NCBI GenBank assembly: GCA_025267735.1
Contig: CM046308.1
Coordinates: 40,351,267-40,415,266 of the forward strand
DNA: 64,000 nucleotides
Source: Mactra quadrangularis
Taxonomy: Eukaryota; Mollusca; Bivalvia; Venerida; Mactridae
Reading direction: 5' to 3'
The translations under genes and the position numbers were made by a program. Shown here piece by piece: positions 10,526-21,679 of this stretch. The notes beneath the pieces were generated by a model. That model did not search any database, was not told where the DNA came from, and was given only the letters and a program-made list of their open reading frames with translations. Numbering within the stretch: the stretch's first letter is position 1; every line of letters starts with the position of its first letter.

Positions 10526-13500
10526 GTGTGGTCGTTATTTATCTATGGTGTAGCTGGTTGGTGTTATATCAATCACTAACTAGTTATATCTTAGGTTATT
10601 GCGAACTCCCTGTAAGCAACAATCTTCACAGCCAAGTATAACTATAATCATTGATTAAGACTTTACATCTGGGCCAATAAGATTTTACACAGATTATGTG
10701 CAGATGTGAGTAATTTTAAATCATTTATCATAACTTTCCTACCATTTTCATGCCATGTCAATGATATGTAAATATGAATTTCTCAATAACCTTTGTTGAC
10801 CACAAGTTGTGCTACCATTCATTGATTATGATTTCCATGGATGGCGATGTTGCGAGAAACTAGCTCATACATAAGGGTTCATGTGCATCTATATTGGCGG
10901 ATTGGCAGAAAATGTGTTCAAGAATAACTTTTACTTGACGTAACACGCCTGACGCTTCAGACGAGTGATTTCATCTATGGGCGAGTGAAATCTGAGTCAG
11001 TATAGCTAGTCCTTTTTCATGTCCGAATCAGGTTTATATCCGAAAAATAAATACTCTGTGAGTTGAATGCTGTGTAGCGTCAAGTTGTTTGACTTACATC
11101 TGAGAGTTTGTGTAATCACTCTTTTACCTATTCACTGTTCTGCTTCATTAGTTTTGCAATCAGGCTAAAGGTTAAAAATTGAATGTTTACTAGCAACTCC
11201 TGTCTTGCACCACAGGAGCTTGTCATTTTGTATCTTAGTTTGAAAAAATTTCCACCGTCTGGTTGAATGTTACTGTTAGAAGGCAGACTGATGCAGATAT
11301 TTTACAATGTCAGAATTTATTTTTTTGTTCTTTGATATTATCACCTTATCATATGTTGTGCGCGACAAAAATCCTAATTAAAGGGTACAGGGCCCATTTC
11401 TATTGGGGTGAGAGAGCACATTGAATTATTTATATTGTGTAATGCCTCAGACTAGTGAATTTTGATTCAGACTTGTGAAAATTGCTACCTGGTGGCCTGA
11501 CCCCGCTAGTTCTGCAAAGCAACTAAAGCTAAGACTGTATAATATCATTCTGAACAATTTTGCAAACAATAAAATACAGTTTATTCTGTTTTTTTTTCAC
11601 TCAGATGAATTTTGGTATATGTATATTTTGCATGGTTATGTAAGACAATGAACAGAATTTAGCGATACAAATTTGGCATCCAACAGATTATAATCGCTAA
11701 GTTAGTCGGTTGAGCCCAACTGAATTCTCCGATTAGTTTATTGTGGATTTTCCAGCCAATTGAGATCACCAGTTGTTGTCTTATAATTTTTTCGAGCACC
11801 AGCCAGATTTATTACTTATATAGTTAAAGACAAACTTAATTACTAGCCTATTCAATTAGTAATTTTCATTACCCAAATCAGTTTTTACTTGACCTGGCTT
11901 TCAGGCTGGTGGGTTAAGGCAAAACCTATATAATTGAGATTTTAAGTTGTGTGGGTAGCTGGATTAATAAAGTTTGAAACTACTGTAATTATTTATTCTT
12001 TTACTGTGAATTGATGTAAGTTAAAGAATATATTGTATGTTGAGCTGATATTACTGCGTCTTCTTGCATTTCTTTCATGATTGAATAAATCTAGTTGAAC
12101 ACAATTGGTGTTTTTCTGTACCAACAATAATGTTGTAAGTTACCAGAGTTGTTTGAGATCAATCTTAGTTGGTGTTAGGGAACCTAGCCTATAAATCTGA
12201 GTTTGACACAGTATTACAGAATTCTGAGGATCCTACTAACTTGGGAGTAAAGTATTGCTAGGAATTTTATCAGGATCCCTATGAATTGTCTTTATTGTAT
12301 GAATTTTGATCCTCATGAACAGTTTATCATATTTAATGACTGCAACACTCAGAACTCTGTATCTTTTACTGGAATGAATCCAAGCTTTAGGAGGAATTTC
12401 TAAATAAATGGCCTTTATGTAAATTAGCTATCAGCAAAATGAAATTTATTGTCGATGAAAGTGTGTTTCTTTTTATTAATTCCTTAAGTAAAACATGAAT
12501 GATTATATTGTTACCTGATTTCTTATTATATATAAATGTAATGTGGTGTTTTACTGTTTTCACAAATAATAAAAACAATCCTTGTTAGCGAACTGTTTAT
12601 CGGTCAATAGTTCTGATTGTTTTCTGGGCATACTCTGACATTACACTATGCTACTTGAACTGATCAATACTAAACTGAAATTACTGCTGATGGATTTTTG
12701 TGATAGTTTGATGGTTTAATTGAGAAAGATTAATAGATAAAATGTCTGGAAAAGATATTTTCTTGTTAATTTTCTTGTTATTTTTCTTGAGCAAGTACTG
12801 AATGTTTCTGGACCCCCTTTCAAAATCGACATCACCGCATCTCTTTTGGTGTTTTCTAAGGAAATTTATCTCAAAAAAGGCTTTTTCATGCTCCCCCAAT
12901 TTCACCATAAAAATTAAGTGATGAGTGCAGAAAAATGGCACAAAATGCTGATAAAAACTTGCTTTTTAGACTTCAGTTTTGGAAAATATTACTGAATGAA
13001 ATGCTGTGTTGGGTTGAAAGAGAGCAAAATTGCCTTTTTGCCCCTTTTGCTCTGCCCCAGTATTGTCATGGTAACTGGGATTGGGGCTCAATTTGCTTTT
13101 TATTTGAAAGATAGTCACCCAGGGTATATCTTGGCCAAGTTGCAAATCTGTCATTGAATTAGTTATGAAAGAAGAGCATCTTAAAATAGCCCTAGCGTGT
13201 TGAGGTGAAAAGGCTTTTTTTCATGCTTGTGGCAACCAGTCAAGGGTTAATGTGTGGCCTTGACCCATGTAAAATAGACAGTCAACATGTTGGAAAAAGT
13301 AAAAAAATGTTACTACAGTACAATGCCATGTTAATTCTACAATATTTATTATTGTTGATGTTAGTCACCAATTTCTTATTTTTCAATGTTTTTTTGAGTG
13401 GGTGGGGTATTTTAACTTAGACAACATGTTGTTTTTCAAAATATAAGAAAAAGTAACAAGTTTAAACTTTCAAATGTAATGTACCTTTACATTTACAATA

Positions 13501-14180
13501 AGGAATTTGTATTTAATATAATTGATGGTCCATTTTAAGTAATATATATTGTGGTAGCTGAAATATTTATATTATGACATTTTGGTTTTATAGAGCTTTT
13601 TGTATACATTTTAGATGAACATAGCGGAAAAAAGAGCTCGGTGACCTATCAATTTCTTTTCATAAAAAACTTACTCTGTCTATTTCCTTTCATAAAATCT
13701 ATTGTAATAATTCTTCATTAGTATACAACATTTAGAAAAATGTGATTGTATGAAATAGTATGTAATTTAAATGAGGGTATTTTGTGAAAGCCTATTTTAT
13801 ACAGTCATGCATAAAAAACCGTTATATTAAAGAATTAATAGCATCGAAGACTGCTATAAAAGTGTCTAAAATGAATTGTACATGTATTTGTTTTGTGAAT
13901 TAAGCATTAAAAATTCACAGTAGTAGTTTTTAATAGTAAAATTAGAGATTTTTAATCCCTACCCCAAAAATCTTATAGGTAAAAATGTCCATTTTCCATT
14001 TCTGGGGTGGTATCTTTCATGACCATTTTCTGTAAAATAAAGCACGGTGACCCCCACTTTTTTTTCTTAATTATTAACTACTATTTAAATTTCTTTCAGA
14101 AAATATAAAATTTAGAACCCTCATTATATTTCTAAATTTCACACGAAACGCTAGTACATCCTTAAATATAGCATTATTTC
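10526..14180. other. AT-rich, mostly single-copy stretch
   Basis: No coding exon could be supported on either strand. Bases 12200-12410 (gaggatcctactaacttggg ... aggaggaattt) are a diverged relative of the 17.95-18.20 kb element. It separates the two blocks of the 'gaccttgacc' repeat and would be intron of the 10384 gene if that gene is real. Confidence 0.5.
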
Positions 14181-14214
14181 CATTGTTTGCCATTTTGACT
14201 TTATTAACATATTG
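14181..14214. repeat. 34-bp direct repeat, left copy
   Basis: cattgtttgccattttgact and the following 14 bases are identical to 15114-15147. The pair brackets repeat block 2. Confidence 0.8.
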
Positions 14215-14261
14215 ATTGAACATTTGAAGTCACTGCTTGGTAATTTGATATCTTCTGATTG

Positions 14262-15113
14262 ATGGTTTAAACTTGACCCAGGGGCCCCAAAACCAATAGG
14301 GAACATCCTTGACACATGGGCAACTCTCACATGAAATTTGGTGAACCTAGGTGCAGTCATTGTTGAGTTATTACCCGGACAATGTTTTTCAATATGATGC
14401 CTCAGTGACCTTGACCTTTGACCCAGGGGCCCCAAATCCAATAGGGCAAATCCTTTACACATGGGCTACTCTCACATAAAATTTTGTGAACCTAGGTACA
14501 TTGGTGGTTCAGGTATTGTCTGGACAAAGTTTTTCCATATGATGCCTCTGTGACCTTGACCTTTGAACCTGGGGCCCAAAAACCTATAGGGCACATCCTT
14601 GACACAAGGGCTACCTTCACATAAAATTTTGTTAACCTAGGTACAGTTGTTGATGAGTTATTGTCCGGACAAGGTTTTTCAATATGATGCCCCTGTGACC
14701 TTTACCTTTGACCCAGGGGCCCCAAAACCAATAGGGCATACCCTTGACACATGGGCTACTCGCACATAAAATTTGGTGAACCTAGGTACATTGGTGGTTC
14801 AGTTATTGTCTGGACAAAGTTTTCCAATATGATGCCTCTGTGACCTTGACCTTTGAACCTGGGGCCTCAAAACCTATAGGGAACATCCTTGACACAAAGG
14901 CTACCTTCACATAAAATTTTGTGAACCTAGGTACAGTCGTTGAGGAGTTATTGTCCGGACAAGGTTTTTCAATATGATGCCCCTGTGACCTTGACCTTTG
15001 ACCCAGGAGCCCCAAAACCAATAGGGCATATCCTTGACATAAGGGCTACCCTCACATAAAATTTGGTGAACCTAGGTACATTGGTGGTTCAGTTATTGTC
15101 CGGACAAGTTTTT
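14262..15113. repeat. 'gaccttgacctttgac' repeat, block 2
   Basis: Several approx. 190-bp units with alternating variants (cattggtggttcaggtattg and gtcgttgaggagttattg), suggesting a higher-order dimer of about 360 bp. Confidence 0.85.
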
Positions 15114-15147
15114 CATTGTTTGCCATTTTGACTTTATTAACATATTG
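15114..15147. repeat. 34-bp direct repeat, right copy
   Basis: Identical to 14181-14214. The identity suggests a recent tandem duplication or unequal exchange, not two independent insertions. Confidence 0.8.
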
Positions 15148-15381
15148 CATATATAGTGATATATGAAAGGGGAAGTAATTCAAAGTCGAATGAAAAAAAT
15201 TGAATTATCTCCACTTTACGCACAACTAGGCATCAATGTTTATCATCAGAGGGAGTTTGAAGAAAATTGGCCAAGAAATGAGGGAGGAGTTGTCCACACA
15301 AGGAAGACGGACGGACAGACAGACGGACAGACGGACGGACGAGCGGCGCCATAACATAATACGACCCTTCGGGCGTATAAA
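15148..15381 (+). repeat. Terminal module of the 'gaccttgacc' repeat
   Basis: Contains cagagggagtttgaagaaaa, a gacggacggacagacagacg run (15308-15343) and the end cgacccttcgggcgtataa. ORFs here are read through the microsatellite and are not genes. Confidence 0.7.
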
Positions 15382-15889
15382 AATACTCTGTTTTCGTACA
15401 GTTGTATTCGTAAGCATTTTAAAAATAAACAATGTCGAACAAGCAACAAGCACATATATTGATGGCATAGGTCGGTTACATAACAAAACAGAACATTTTT
15501 ATGACAGAACAATTATTTGTCTCAGTTTACACAAAAAACATGAGAACAAATGAATAACAAACACAACAAGACCGTAAATTATCAATTTCGTGCCAGCTAC
15601 TTAAATGACAAGTTAACACGCTATTCAATTAAGCATATGGGATTTATCTTCAAATTCCCCTAGTTATTGCTGTAGATTGCATGACTACAGACCCTGTATA
15701 CTAAGGGTTGAGTTGTTCACATGAAGAATTGTCCCTACTTACACATTCAGCAGTAACTAGTTTGGGTTGAGTTGTCCATGAATTGACTCAAACCAGAACA
15801 GCAGAGAAATCTAACATTTCATGATCTATCAGTTAAAACAACTACATGTATAATAACCAAAATATACCTTTACGTGTCTTTCTATTTTG
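15382..15889. other. No gene seen
   Basis: AT-rich. The 'ggttgagttgtcc' motif recurs at 15706-15780. Confidence 0.55.
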
Positions 15890-15988
15890 TCACATGACAC
15901 ATGCATGATCCTGGATGTTTTTGTTTACAGTTTCACTATAGTCTAAGCTCAGTGATACACTATATGCAGTGGACCTTCCAGGGTGATT
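15890..15988 (-). CDS. Candidate terminal exon, minus strand, unrecognised
   Basis: A strong acceptor (ctttttttttacag) precedes an exon open in two frames. Joined to the exon at 16833-16911 it reads RITLEGPLHIVYH and stops. Read from phase 0 it gives 32 codons (NHPGRSTAYSVSLSLDYSET ...) before TGA at 15890-15892. It could be a real last exon or chance. Confidence 0.22.
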   Translation of the reverse strand, partial: NHPGRSTAYSVSLSLDYSETVNKNIQDHACVM

Positions 15989-16094
15989 CTGTAAAAAAAA
16001 GACAAACAAAAAGGTAAAGAACTCAGTGATTCACTTTCTTTTTTAAACATGGACACTTTAGTTAAATTTTATTCAACTGTGAGTGGTGAATACA

Positions 16095-16665
16095 TTAACC
16101 CTGCCCAAGGGTTAGATAAAATGTTGCACAAAAAAACTTAACCAAGAAATTTTATAAGTATAAAAGGGCCATAATCCAGTCAAGAGTAAATCAAGAGTTA
16201 TGCAGCTTGGTAGTTGACCTTCAATAGTTTCAAAGATAAAATGTTGCACCAAAAAACCAACAAATTTATAAGTATAAAAGGGCCATGATTCAGTCCAAAT
16301 TCATCCTAGAGTTATGTAACTTGGTATCTGAACATCAATGGTACCACGTAGACATGTGTGAAGTTTAAAGTGAATCCCTTCAGTAGTTGCAAAGATAAAA
16401 TGTTACACCTAAAAACTTAACCAAGAAATTTCTAAGTATATAAGGCCATAATTCAGTCCAAATTCATCCAAGAGTTAGGTAACTTGGTATTTGAACTTAC
16501 AGGATAACCCCGTGAACACAAATAAAGTTTTAAGTGAATCCCTCCAGTACTTGCAAAGATATAAAAGAAACAAAAATGTTGCACCTAAAAACTTAACCAA
16601 GAAGTGTTAAGCTGAAGCCGACGCCTCCGCCCACCTGAGTAGGATAGCCCACTATTCGAAAAAAC
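16095..16665. repeat. Tandem repeat, about 100-175 bp units
   Basis: Four starts of aaagataaaatgttgcacc- or -acacc-like sequence (near 16117, 16233, 16393, 16560), each followed by cttaaccaagaaatttataa and ccataattcagtccaaattc. Ends gaagccgacgcctccgccca, a tail typical of a dispersed mollusc repeat. Confidence 0.7.
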
Positions 16666-16832
16666 TACCAAATTTTTTTGAAATGTTATCATGGGATAAG
16701 CATAAAATACATTTTTGCAGGCCACAAGGATGCAGTATTTTTTTTTAGCTAATGAAATGTTGCCAATAACTTTACCGCATTTTATCCAATTCTGTATCTT
16801 TCGGATACACAGAAAAGTTTAACAACAGTTAC

Positions 16833-16911
16833 CTCAATTGTGGCCCTTGAAACATGACACCATTATAAGTTGGAGTTGTAGCAATAGATCTTAGATCTGA
16901 AAACTCTATGA
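16833..16911 (-). CDS. Candidate exon, minus strand, unrecognised
   Basis: Acceptor gcttacattcag, donor ttgag|gtaact. The open frame reads IEFSDLRSIATTPTYNGVMF and QGPQL, and leaves two bases (AG). The next candidate exon, at 15988, joins in phase. Confidence 0.25.
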
Positions 16912-17945
16912 CTGAATGTAAGCATATTTATAACCAGCTACATCTTCACCACTCATTATGACAAACTTTATCTAACTACTTCATCCAATAAATGTCATTA
17001 TCTGCTCTCCAGTAACCTACAATATGAGATAAATATTAAACTTATTTCATTCATAGTGTGTGCCATAAGATAGTACAATAACTATTGTCTATTTGGCCCA
17101 TAAAAAAGGATATAGATAGTTTGCATTTATCCTGGAACTCCCAAAACATGTAATGATCTATATGACTACAACATATATTTAGCTAAGATTTTGCACACAG
17201 TCTTTTTCCAACTTTCCTTCTTGAATTAAGATTTTTTTGAAAATTTAACAAATAAATAAAAAAAAAATCCATATGGTGAAATGCAAAATATTTGCATTTT
17301 TATCAAAAATTCAGAGAGGATAAACAACTGTTCAGATTATTAACATTGTCATACCTTCATTGTTTTTATACAAAAGCTCTTTTAAAACTCACAGTGGATT
17401 TGATGCCAAAATAAACAGTTGACAGTCTGCTTAAGCCTAGGGCTGTCTTTTTTATTATACTTGTAATAAAACATGCATTAAATTTTAAATTAATGTACAG
17501 TTTAAATTAATTGGATGTCAATCAATTTAGTGTCGGGACCTCATATTTAGCTATAACTTAACATCTCTTGTTATATGGCTGTTCTGATTATGGCACATAC
17601 CCCTTAAACAAAATTCTGGTATTTTGGATTCGAGAAGGAAAACGCTAGTTATGATCACATATAAATATCAGTTAATTCCATCTGATAGTCATTGAGATAT
17701 TTTATGTTTCAAGTGTCCCAGTTTAACACTAACTACCTATACATCACCCATGTGACAATGTTATTCTGTGTCAGAACTTTGTGTTTATTACACCCATATT
17801 GAACATTGTTTCATGAACGTTTTATTCCTTCAGTGTTTATTGCTGCCTATAACATATTTGTAAACTATATAAGACAAGATATGGTTCACTTCTAAAAAAA
17901 AACATGGTAAAAAAACAATGATGATAATGATATTTCAAAAAGATT
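16912..17945. other. No convincing feature
   Basis: AT-rich; a few isolated splice-like motifs but no open exon that I can support. Confidence 0.5.
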
Positions 17946-18208
17946 CCAGTGTTTGACTCTAACAGTGTCCCGGGATTTAAAGGATCCCAAAAACTTGGGG
18001 AGTCCTAGTAATCCTTAGCTTGGGATTCTATCAAGATCCCTGAAAATAGCCATGAATTGGTTACTGCAATTAGTGACTGCAAATCTGTACCAAAATTTGG
18101 GGTTTTTTATTAGAGGAATCCTAAACATTAAGGAGGAATCCCTGAATTACTGAATTGGGGTTCCTTTGGGATTTCTGATAAAAACATTTATAGAGTCAAA
18201 CCTTGGAA
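17946..18208. mobile_element. Putative MITE
   Basis: Ends gtttgactctaacag and atagagtcaaacct form an inverted pair. Interior is built of ggatccc/gggattc-type inverted words. A diverged relative sits at 12200-12410. Confidence 0.45.
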
Positions 18209-19335
18209 TAATTCTAATCATAGTAGAGCTTGTTGTCAAGAGATGACTTACCCAGTGCAACATACCCTCAGTCACAGCACCTCATTTTCTATGTCAAAGA
18301 GGAGTCCTAAACTGATAGGCATTCAGTTGATGATAATAACTGATGATCATAGGTTCTTAATCAAATGACAAAACCATCTAACAATGACTTATAGATCTTG
18401 CTTTAGTTGTTCCAGAATAAGTTTCCTGCCAGTACACATTGTGTCAACAGAGCCTGAAGAGAACAGTATATTTTTCATCAATAAGATATAAAGGTTTTTT
18501 TTAACTGAACCCAGTCACTGCAAAACTCAACAGTTAATTACTGTACAGTAAGGTCCTGTGAAGATCAAAATTTTACAAGGAATTAACCAAGTCTTACAGG
18601 ACTGGAAACATTTTAAATGTTTTGATGCATTAAAGCTATGCAGATGAGGTCAATTATCCCCTGGAAAATGGGTCCTGTTAATCTGAAGATCTACATGGAC
18701 CTTTTAATCTTTTACAAGATTTGTCCATCGGTCATGTTTTGCAGACGGTGACTAACTGAACCAGTGCAATAGTTGTCCCATTTGTATATTTTTCAACTTT
18801 AGCTTAAATACCATAAGTAAAATATATAAGGTGCAAATTTGAACCTAAACAATTTTTGCATAATAGTACAATTTCTGACATTCATGCACTTTAGAGATAA
18901 AACTAAGCCTTGCTCTCACTTAAACTAGTCTTATCCATTGGGTCATTTGCCTGACATAACAGCTGAAATCAAAACCCAATGACTTTTCAATTACAGTCTA
19001 CATTATTAGGATATGAAAATGGTTGTCCAAACATATTGTTTTAGTAGAGAGCTATATATCTCGTTTGTTGATTTTTGATTGCCATAGAGAAAGTTTTGGT
19101 TGTCCCAGCAACCAGACACCCACTAATCATAGACTACAATTTTACAATATATTTGCCTTAAACACATGGACCATCTAAAAAACAACTAAAACTCAAGAAT
19201 TTTATGTCAGAAACATTTACATAAGAAAAAGGACCCATACATATTCAGTCCCCAAAATCCTGATTTCATGACCCATCTTGAAAAATAAACTTGTAACCCA
19301 AGTAATCAGAAGATAAGAAAAGTAATATACTTACT
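18209..19335. other. No convincing feature
   Basis: AT-rich. A consensus minus-strand donor (ctgg|gtaagt) occurs at 18246-18255, but every upstream frame is blocked by a nearby stop. Confidence 0.5.
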
Positions 19336-19351
19336 ACTCCATCTAGATTAC

Positions 19352-19453
19352 TGACATATAGTGAATGTCTAGTCTCTTCAATCTTAGTATATATACAGCT
19401 GTCAATTTTGGATCATTAGTGAAAATCACTTGACTACCTCCTACACTTTGTAA
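19352..19453 (-). CDS. Candidate exon, minus strand, unrecognised
   Basis: The acceptor catgtatttcag opens a frame reading LQSVGGSQVIFTNDPKLTAV and YILRLKRLDIHYMS to a weak donor tca|gtaatc. A consensus donor (ta|gtaagt) lies 17 bases further, but this frame meets TAG before it. A second frame, using an acceptor ttgacag inside the exon, reads IYTKIEETRHSLYVSNLDGV straight to that donor. Both are open; neither is recognised. Confidence 0.25.
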
Positions 19454-19605
19454 CTGAAATACATGTACAAGTATTTTTACAATAAAATGATATTTGATAT
19501 GGTTGGCACACAGGTGCCAGACACAATTTTCCTTCTTATTGTATATAAAGAGACTCACTAGATGCACAATTAGTAGGAAAATTGTAACCGGCACCTGCGA
19601 GATGG

Positions 19606-19885
19606 CATTTAAAATTTAACAAGAAATGTAATGTTGAATCCACATTAAAGCCGTATTTAAAAACTTTATCGCAAAAATTACGAAGGGCAATAATCCATAA
19701 TAAAGCTAGGTAGAGTTGTGGTTACTGTCTTATTCTGTTGATCCCATGGTATGTTATAGTGTTAAGTTTCATAAAGATCTGAAATAAATGGCAGAGATAT
19801 ATGCTAAATTGAAAACTTTAACTTAATTGTTAATTACACTGGACATCCGCCAACCCCCAACCGCCCACCCCACCCGTGTTTTGCC
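19606..19885 (+). repeat. Dispersed repeat, copy 1
   Basis: aatgttgaatccacattaaa ... cctggacatccgcc... about 280 bp; the reverse complement of 48224-48503 over its whole length. Confidence 0.7.
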
Positions 19886-20181
19886 AAACTATTAGTCAAA
19901 ATCCTGCTAAAAATCCAGGAGAACAAGATTTTAGCATACTTTACATAGCAAAATTAAATTTCTAAGGTTAAAAATTATGTGACCTTGGTACCAGCACTAA
20001 AAACTGAACCCTTGAATTGAAGTTAAACGAAAGATATTTTTAAACTTTGGTGAACTATTGATTTCCCTCAAATGAGAATGCTCAGAAACTATAATTCTTT
20101 TTAAGTGACTTCAATATTAACAAGTTTGAGCAGGCCGGTAATGCAAGCAGTAAGATGAAAACTACAGCCTACAGCAATAAG

Positions 20182-20471
20182 TTTTATTTATTTATTTATT
20201 GGAGTTAACGCCGTATCAACACAATTTAGGTCATTTCACGGCGTCCAGCGCACCTAACCTAGCTTTCCTGGACCATTGTCTATAACCAGTACTCACCTAC
20301 CCTTCCACAAGGCCGGAAACTTCTCCATATTGTCTAATCAATGGAGGAAAATCGACATTATTGTCAAATTTTCATGGAAGGGTATAACCTCCCCGGGTGG
20401 GATTCAAACCCGCACCCCCTCGGGCACGAGTATCCAAATCCTGGCGCGCTACCAACTGCGCTATCGACCCG
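20182..20471 (-). mobile_element. SINE-A copy
   Basis: Well-preserved minus-strand copy: ggagttaacgccgtatcaac tail, ctccccgggtgggattcaaa B-box region, and ctatcgaccc head end. Confidence 0.9.
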
Positions 20472-20496
20472 TACAGCAATAAGATCCATCTTACTG

Positions 20497-20592
20497 TTAT
20501 TGAGTTTTTGTCCTAATACTGTTGACTGTTTTTTTCAAATTATCTTGTTTCTTCCAAATAGACATTGGTAACTCATAAGCGATGATTTCAAC
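20497..20592 (-). CDS. Candidate terminal exon, minus strand, unrecognised
   Basis: A very strong acceptor (long T run, then atttatttcag) is followed by 31 open codons in phase 0 (VEIIAYELPMSIWKKQDNLK ...) and a stop. A SINE-A copy begins just 3' of it. An alternative frame is open for 19 codons, so the reading is uncertain. Confidence 0.25.
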   Translation of the reverse strand, partial: VEIIAYELPMSIWKKQDNLKKTVNSIRTKTQ

Positions 20593-20599
20593 CTGAAAT

Positions 20600-21679
20600 A
20601 AATAAAAAAAAACAGAGAAAAGAAACCCAAAAGAAGTTACGAGTATGTACATCATGTGTAGATTTTGTTTGTTATAGTGGCATGTTTGTGTACAAGTAAA
20701 ATGATTTTGTTGAGCCTACAACTGTTCTATAGTGTTGTTAAAGTGAATACATATGTGTCTTTGCTGTGTGAGTCAAACACTTGCTTGTAAAAAGCTAACT
20801 AAGATAGTGTGCTGGTCAAAACAGCTTCTCTTGACATAGGGCAAGGTAGGGCATGGCTTGGTTCAAGTAGTGTATGTAAGCAAAGAAGCTATTTATGGCT
20901 GAAAGAAAAACTGAAGTTGTATTATATTCAGAATAAACCATTTGTACACCAGTCACATGTGTGTAAGAAAAGATGTAATATAATATAATTCCATTTAAAG
21001 ATATCTGTATCACTAAGGATAAGAGTAAGTATAAATCACAATGAATTATTTCTGACATATATTCCATAGACAAAGAAACAGTGACATGTATTGGGTATGT
21101 TCATTAATGTATAGTACACTAGATGTTACAAAAAGGAGGTGGGGCATGGCTTACAATCAGAACTATTATCAAGATAAAAATATATTTCCACCAAAATGAA
21201 CATTTTGTGGGGCAAATGATCTGATTTGATGCTGGCTTTGTTGCTTGCAATGACGTAATGCCATAGTGGAACATTTGACAAGAGTGCCAAGATGGTTTGA
21301 TATTGGTCACCAAAGTTCAAACAATAATTTAGGTAACTGGTGTTAAAACAAAAAAGATGCTGACCAAGCCTTTTGAAGGGATAAGTATAATAGAAAATGG
21401 ACATACTTTAAGCCAAATGGTTATTAACCATGAAACCTTTGAATTTCTTATTGATATACACTCAAAAATAAAATTTAATTTAATTAAGCATAAAAACTTC
21501 TAACTTAATATAAAAAAATAGAATGCATGTACATGCTTATCAGAAACAACGTTCCTAGAAATTTTGCCAACGAACTTAAGGATACAAGAAATAAGAAGTG
21601 GATGTGCCAATTACTTAGTCTAAATAAATCGCACATTAATGTAAATCTATTGACAAATTATGATGACAAATTAAACTTT
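20600..21679. other. No gene seen
   Basis: AT-rich, no repeat or exon recognised. The ORFs here have no splice context or family resemblance. Confidence 0.5.

Noticed and set aside
14151..15021. ORFs with GQRSRS(L/Q) motifs
   Set aside because: They read through the 'gaccttgacctttgac' repeat on the minus strand.
15163..15553. ORFs with TDGQTDGQTDG or RQTDRRTD runs
   Set aside because: Frame readings of the gacggacagac microsatellite at a repeat end.
18246..18300. Minus-strand exon ending at a consensus gtaagt donor
   Set aside because: All three frames are closed within 30 bases upstream unless a tiny exon is assumed.
20276..20571. ORFs reading GIQTRTPSGT / DSNPHPLGHEYP (also 37921-38226, 55129-55368)
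   Set aside because: SINE-A sequence; the apparent homology between them is repeat identity.
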